Source: Maricurvus nonylphenolicus (GTDB lineage: Bacteria; Pseudomonadota; Gammaproteobacteria; Pseudomonadales; Cellvibrionaceae). Taken from it: a stretch of 64,000 nt of DNA. Shown here one piece after another: positions 61,501-64,000 of the stretch. Position 1 is the stretch's first letter. Every line of letters begins with the position of its first letter. The notes beneath the pieces are model-generated. The model saw nothing but the letters and a program-made list of their open reading frames with translations. It did not search any database and had not been told where the DNA came from. Made by a program: the position numbers and the translations under genes. The DNA is taken from the NCBI RefSeq assembly GCF_042854845.1, contig NZ_AP031498.1, positions 3,658,001 to 3,722,000 on the forward strand, written 5' to 3'.

Positions 61501-64000
61501 CTGTCCAGGTAGGTCACGGTCGCGTTGATATCCGCCGCTTCCACGGTACCCAGATTCAGCGTCACTACCACGTCGGTGGCGAAGTCACTTTCGTTGCTCT
61601 GACTCACCACGAAGCTCACGGTGTCATTGCTCGTGCCTTCCACCGCCGTGTTGTTCGTCGACGCGATGCTGACCACCGGCGCATCGCCGCGATCATCACC
61701 TGGGTTCGGATCGGTCGGATCACTACTGTCTTCATCGTGGATGGTCGCGTTCGCACTGCTCGTGCCCAGCGTCGCATCCGTTTCACCTGCGCCCAACGCC
61801 ACGCTCATGCTCAGGCTTTCATTGCCTTCGAAGATCGTGTCGTCCACCGCCGTGATCACAAACTCTGGCGCATAACTGCTGTTGGCCGGGATCGTGATGT
61901 TCAAGCCCGCTTGCAACGCCGCTACTGTCGTGCTCGCCGGGTTGCCCGCGCTGTCCAGGTAGGTCACGGTCGCGTTGATATCCGCCGCTTCCACGGTACC
62001 CAGATTCAGCGTCACTACCACGTCGGTGGCGAAGTCACTTTCGTTGCTCTGACTCACCACGAAGCTCACGGTGTCATTGCTCGTGCCTTCCACCGCCGTG
62101 TTGTTCGTCGACGCGATGCTGACCACCGGCGCATCGCCGCGATCATCACCTGGGTTCGGATCGGTCGGATCACTACTGTCTTCATCGTGGATGGTCGCGT
62201 TCGCACTGCTCGTGCCCAGCGTCGCATCCGTTTCACCTGCGCCCAACGCCACGCTCATGCTCAGGCTTTCATTGCCTTCGAAGATCGTGTCGTCCACCGC
62301 CGTGATCACAAACTCTGGCGCATAACTGCTGTTGGCCGGGATCGTGATGTTCAAGCCCGCTTGCAACGCCGCTACTGTCGTGCTCGCCGGGTTGCCCGCG
62401 CTGTCCAGGTAGGTCACGGTCGCGTTGATATCCGCCGCTTCCACGGTACCCAGATTCAGCGTCACTACCACGTCGGTGGCGAAGTCACTTTCGTTGCTCT
62501 GACTCACCACGAAGCTCACGGTGTCATTGCTCGTGCCTTCCACCGCCGTGTTGTTCGTCGACGCGATGCTGACCACCGGCGCATCGCCGCGATCATCACC
62601 TGGGTTCGGATCGGTCGGATCACTACTGTCTTCATCGTGGATGGTCGCGTTCGCACTGCTCGTGCCCAGCGTCGCATCCGTTTCACCTGCGCCCAACGCC
62701 ACGCTCATGCTCAGGCTTTCATTGCCTTCGAAGATCGTGTCGTCCACCGCCGTGATCACAAACTCTGGCGCATAACTGCTGTTGGCCGGGATCGTGATGT
62801 TCAAGCCCGCTTGCAACGCCGCTACTGTCGTGCTCGCCGGGTTGCCCGCGCTGTCCAGGTAGGTCACGGTCGCGTTGATATCCGCCGCTTCCACGGTACC
62901 CAGATTCAGCGTCACTACCACGTCGGTGGCGAAGTCACTTTCGTTGCTCTGACTCACCACGAAGCTCACGGTGTCATTGCTCGTGCCTTCCACCGCCGTG
63001 TTGTTCGTCGACGCGATGCTGACCACCGGCGCATCGCCGCGATCATCACCTGGGTTCGGATCGGTCGGATCACTACTGTCTTCATCGTGGATGGTCGCGT
63101 TCGCACTGCTCGTGCCCAGCGTCGCATCCGTTTCACCTGCGCCCAACGCCACGCTCATGCTCAGGCTTTCATTGCCTTCGAAGATCGTGTCGTCCACCGC
63201 CGTGATCACAAACTCTGGCGCATAACTGCTGTTGGCCGGGATCGTGATGTTCAAGCCCGCTTGCAACGCCGCTACTGTCGTGCTCGCCGGGTTGCCCGCG
63301 CTGTCCAGGTAGGTCACGGTCGCGTTGATATCCGCCGCTTCCACGGTACCCAGATTCAGCGTCACTACCACGTCGGTGGCGAAGTCACTTTCGTTGCTCT
63401 GACTCACCACGAAGCTCACGGTGTCATTGCTCGTGCCTTCCACCGCCGTGTTGTTCGTCGACGCGATGCTGACCACCGGCGCATCGCCGCGATCATCACC
63501 TGGGTTCGGATCGGTCGGATCACTACTGTCTTCATCGTGGATGGTCGCGTTCGCACTGCTCGTGCCCAGCGTCGCATCCGTTTCACCTGCGCCCAACGCC
63601 ACGCTCATGCTCAGGCTTTCATTGCCTTCGAAGATCGTGTCGTCCACCGCCGTGATCACAAACTCTGGCGCATAACTGCTGTTGGCCGGGATCGTGATGT
63701 TCAAGCCCGCTTGCAACGCCGCTACTGTCGTGCTCGCCGGGTTGCCCGCGCTGTCCAGGTAGGTCACGGTCGCGTTGATATCCGCCGCTTCCACGGTACC
63801 CAGATTCAGCGTCACTACCACGTCGGTGGCGAAGTCACTTTCGTTGCTCTGACTCACCACGAAGCTCACGGTGTCATTGCTCGTGCCTTCCACCGCCGTG
63901 TTGTTCGTCGACGCGATGCTGACCACCGGCGCATCGCCGCGATCATCACCTGGGTTCGGATCGGTCGGATCACTACTGTCTTCATCGTGGATGGTCGCGT
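52593..64000 (-). CDS. Giant RTX adhesin with Calx-beta repeats, VWA and PA14 (5' end outside window)
   Basis: The frame is open to the right edge, at least 3,802 residues, and its N-terminus is outside. A GTG start near 63926 is only the V of a repeat, not a real start. From N to C: fourteen full copies of a 150-residue Calx-beta-like repeat (VVSIASTNNTAVEGTSNDTV...), one divergent Calx-beta copy, cadherin-like domains, a T1SS-143-type region, a VWA domain with MIDAS (LTLDVSGSM), a PA14 domain (HYYGRSGLSSVAQ; FRVNADDGYSIRVDG), six or more RTX nonapeptide repeats (GGEGNDTLIG-type) and a secretion signal closely like that of the first adhesin. Surface adhesion and biofilm role inferred from family. 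Confidence 0.9.
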   Translation of the reverse strand, partial: ATIHDEDSSDPTDPNPGDDRGDAPVVSIASTNNTAVEGTSNDTVSFVVSQSNESDFATDVVVTLNLGTVEAADINATVTYLDSAGNPASTTVAALQAGLNITIPANSSYAPEFVITAVDDTIFEGNESLSMSVALGAGETDATLGTSSANATIHDEDSSDPTDPNPGDDRGDAPVVSIASTNNTAVEGTSNDTVSFVVSQSNESDFATDVVVTLNLGTVEAADINATVTYLDSAGNPASTTVAALQAGLNITIPANSSYAPEFVITAVDDTIFEGNESLSMSVALGAGETDATLGTSSANATIHDEDSSDPTDPNPGDDRGDAPVVSIASTNNTAVEGTSNDTVSFVVSQSNESDFATDVVVTLNLGTVEAADINATVTYLDSAGNPASTTVAALQAGLNITIPANSSYAPEFVITAVDDTIFEGNESLSMSVALGAGETDATLGTSSANATIHDEDSSDPTDPNPGDDRGDAPVVSIASTNNTAVEGTSNDTVSFVVSQSNESDFATDVVVTLNLGTVEAADINATVTYLDSAGNPASTTVAALQAGLNITIPANSSYAPEFVITAVDDTIFEGNESLSMSVALGAGETDATLGTSSANATIHDEDSSDPTDPNPGDDRGDAPVVSIASTNNTAVEGTSNDTVSFVVSQSNESDFATDVVVTLNLGTVEAADINATVTYLDSAGNPASTTVAALQAGLNITIPANSSYAPEFVITAVDDTIFEGNESLSMSVALGAGETDATLGTSSANATIHDEDSSDPTDPNPGDDRGDAPVVSIASTNNTAVEGTSNDTVSFVVSQSNESDFATDVVVTLNLGTVEAADINATVTYLDSAGNPASTTVAALQAGLNITIPANSSYAPEFVITAVDDTIFEGNESLSMSVALGAGETDATLGTSSANATIHDEDSSDPTDPNPGDDRGDAPVVSIASTNNTAVEGTSNDTVSFVVSQSNESDFATDVVVTLNLGTVEAADINATVTYLDSAGNPASTTVAALQAGLNITIPANSSYAPEFVITAVDDTIFEGNESLSMSVALGAGETDATLGTSSANATIHDEDSSDPTDPNPGDDRGDAPVVSIASTNNTAVEGTSNDTVSFVVSQSNESDFATDVVVTLNLGTVEAADINATVTYLDSAGNPASTTVAALQAGLNITIPANSSYAPEFVITAVDDTIFEGNESLSMSVALGAGETDATLGTSSANATIHDEDSSDPTDPNPGDDRGDAPVVSIASTNNTAVEGTSNDTVSFVVSQSNESDFATDVVVTLNLGTVEAADINATVTYLDSAGNPASTTVAALQAGLNITIPANSSYAPEFVITAVDDTIFEGNESLSMSVALGAGETDATLGTSSANATIHDEDSSDPTDPNPGDDRGDAPVVSIASTNNTAVEGTSNDTVSFVVSQSNESDFATDVVVTLNLGTVEAADINATVTYLDSAGNPASTTVAALQAGLNITIPANSSYAPEFVITAVDDTIFEGNESLSMSVALGAGETDATLGTSSANATIHDEDSSDPTDPNPGDDRGDAPVVSIASTNNTAVEGTSNDTVSFVVSQSNESDFATDVVVTLNLGTVEAADINATVTYLDSAGNPASTTVAALQAGLNITIPANSSYAPEFVITAVDDTIFEGNESLSMSVALGAGETDATLGTSSANATIHDEDSSDPTDPNPGDDRGDAPVVSIASTNNTAVEGTSNDTVSFVVSQSNESDFATDVVVTLNLGTVEAADINATVTYLDSAGNPASTTVAALQAGLNITIPANSSYAPEFVITAVDDTIFEGNESLSMSVALGAGETDATLGTSSANATIHDEDSSDPTDPNPGDDRGDAPVVSIASTNNTAVEGTSNDTVSFVVSQSNESDFATDVVVTLNLGTVEAADINATVTYLDSAGNPASTTVAALQAGLNITIPANSSYAPEFVITAVDDTIFEGNESLSMSVALGAGETDATLGTSSANATIHDEDSSDPTDPNPGDDRGDAPVVSIASTNNTAVEGTSNDTVSFVVSQSNESDFATDVVVTLNLGTVEAADINATVTYLDSAGNPASTTVAALQAGLNITIPANSSYAPEFVITAVDDTIFEGNESLSMSVALGAGETDATLGTSSANATIHDEDSSDPTDPNPGDDRGDAPTLIVSPTSVIEGGQIVFTVSLSNPSDEQIDFSVVTVDTGSATSTTDYSSSLEYWDGDSWEPVTGDLSFAAGQTSIDVRSTTVQDEFDEVNETFDLLATVTAGTTTNASATGTGTILDDDTTPVAEDDTFTVNEDTVLNGTSVLLDNGSGADYDLDGDSLSVVAAGPFATAQGGSVTILADGTFTYTPPNNFNGTDTFDYTVTDGTNTDVGTVSINVLPVNDPPVAEDNTVVTPEDTTYVFQASDFGYTDPEGHTATSITIQSLEQVGSLQYDDGSGFRNVVVGDEIPFTAITSGNLIFVPFPDTSGTDYDDFTFTANDADQGVVAGRIQVDVTPVQDGQVLPLTDSDPAANKVIEGASNGSIVNLTGFSTDPDPEDTITYSLVDNDGGNFTIDPTTGVVTVNADTTGLSGTTRTVIIRADSSDGSFVTGSFDIDVVSAEDDSAVVHESALADGSGRIETSFDSQDEVGQDVAGGEGTVIATGNLLANDGLPAGTTISGITGATFSGGVYTVSSSYGTLVVDTVGNYTYTLNTNVDNSAPADDLSVIDQFTYSTSQGTSADLNVTIIDDTPQATDIIAEVPEGDVKSFQLVLTLDVSGSMTNASAGGVVYLEDGSTTTRLAMARDALKELVKEYYSQSDNVSVKLVTFSNSAVILNGGNAYTDLDSTLAAIDTMNGSGGTNYEDGLEKAIDALDGNGDGLIDDNSYDTTITYFVSDGIPTVENTSGGISDPVGNSGWDTFIANNTVDSYAVGIGTGISDFTQLDAIHNIDADDSGTVDGALYVPDLNDLESELLSTVPPSFGGNVVSSGGINNVEFGADGLYIWTMTINLGGTDVTFTYDPVSDEITNDGGFANTAGSLLQLDASYGFSFGRFIFDFSNGDYTFYSGSSASAGDSFALDFIAIDGDGDVAPSANLTINVVDGKPVANDDTDTLFPVAGNLEGNVISGVGTDGGVSLGDGFTSFTRQGSGVDVAIDDARVSAITFRGDTIDLLDLSQAGNPPVADTGVVDPAGKDYSYEIVSGVLTINADDGSVLVFNSDGYYNFTPANVPNPPTGATVTQQFTDNSSTEIAESTSIGVTISSPDGSVVYSGSGIGVNSGESGNNASRLNSGERIIVEFDPSMYPYGVQGFDIDANSLGGTYEAFTVTAYHIDGHELAEVAVRGSTWHNDIFADYSNIARVEIQVGSSGNSFLAGIRFEPVELDTSSTGVEPEEIGYTLTDIDDESDDATLTLGIIHNSIVGSDATTGLQGHYYGRSGLSSVAQAESTISGNSPDATFIATSVDYGLSSSTNLGTGTSLQEFLGSDFSSLSTDPSDTSAGVLHLTGNITLAAGTYNFRVNADDGYSIRVDGVVVAEFDGNQGPTTRTHADFTVATGGEHTIEIIYWDNSGDAELHVEYRESGGAYQYLSSAVTSIPGDNLTGTDANDFISGLGGDDTIDGGLGADILEGGEGNDTLIGNDGSDKLVGGSGDDILTGGSGTDNLDGGEGDDQLSGGIGNDKLQGGEDNDTLDGDEGADTLYGDAGNDTLDGGIGADTLYGGEGNDIIIGGDDDDVIFGGLGDDTLTGGTGTDTFTWQVNEQGTSSDPSSDIITDFTVGAGGDVLNLADLLQGEDTNPLTDYLQFNFDGSDTTISVDHSGGVFFQATQEIVLQGVDLTAGGTLTDQDILQNLTNDGNLIVD
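57628..64000. repeat. 450-bp tandem repeat array, 14 full copies plus part
   Basis: Units repeat every 450 bp from 57628 and continue to the right edge (14 complete copies and 73 bp). I saw no base difference between copies. Each unit encodes 150 residues: a Calx-beta-like domain plus an acidic SDPTDPNPGDDRGDAP linker. Four hand-counted lines give about 60% G+C, against about 48% in an adjoining line of the same gene. Opposite-strand 84-codon frames in each copy are shadows. Confidence 0.97.

Noticed and set aside
58021..63675. Thirteen identical 84-codon plus-strand open frames inside the repeat array
   Set aside because: They are the opposite-strand image of the Calx-beta repeat coding sequence, recurring because the repeat recurs; no ribosome site or family.
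63926..63928. GTG at 63926 as the start of the giant adhesin
   Set aside because: It is a valine inside a repeat; the frame continues unbroken to the window edge.
57628..64000. CRISPR array or satellite origin for the tandem repeats
   Set aside because: Repeats are 450 bp with no variable spacers and stay in frame as protein domains.

Overview
The window looks like a chromosomal segment of a marine gammaproteobacterium. The evidence is the alaS - lysC - csrA - tRNA-Ser(GCU) block on the minus strand (41.3-46.1 kb), a sigma-54/NasT-controlled nitrate transport operon, several TonB-dependent receptors, lipid-catabolic genes and LapA-type giant adhesins. This combination resembles the Cellvibrionales/Spongiibacteraceae, but the assignment is inference and no rRNA or marker phylogeny is available here.

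Layout. (1) 0-4.7 kb, minus strand: nrtA-nrtB-nrtD nitrate ABC transporter followed by a beta-barrel porin (cut by the window edge). It is preceded by a sigma-54 promoter and a 217-nt leader with hexaloop hairpins overlapping an intrinsic terminator, a typical ANTAR antitermination target. (2) 4.9-9.05 kb: an EAL phosphodiesterase, a membrane NIT-domain protein, a methyl-accepting protein and the ANTAR regulator NasT, all on the minus strand; probably nitrate-linked signalling. (3) 9.1-12.3 kb: FMN L-lactate dehydrogenase and two tautomerase-fold genes, divergent from a LysR regulator. (4) 12.5-18.7 kb: lipase and its foldase, an atypical SDR, a GST-like protein and a TonB-dependent receptor.

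(5) 18.9-39.7 kb: an accessory region between a decayed tRNA-like sequence and an intact tRNA-Arg. It encodes an ECF sigma factor, its FecR anti-sigma and an STN-domain TonB receptor (a complete FecIRA-type surface-signalling circuit), a second closely related TonB receptor, a GPH-family transporter, an acyl-CoA synthetase, three hydrolase-like proteins (DUF3604, DUF3089, HSL-type), two SDRs and a thiolase. Seven copies of one promoter-like motif (GAGTAAGGG-N16/17-TGTC) sit upstream of these genes. I read the region as one regulon for uptake and beta-oxidation-type catabolism of an unknown hydrophobic, probably ester or acyl, substrate. This is the best candidate here for an undescribed system.

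(6) 39.9-48.9 kb: core genes (gloA, a Fur-box gene, csrA, lysC, alaS, a SdiA-regulated-type protein, a HIT protein, a Trm112/YcaR protein, an M23 peptidase). (7) 49.0-64.0 kb: two RTX adhesins. The second is at least 3,800 residues long, runs off the right edge, and contains fourteen complete copies of a 450-bp repeat with no difference seen between copies.
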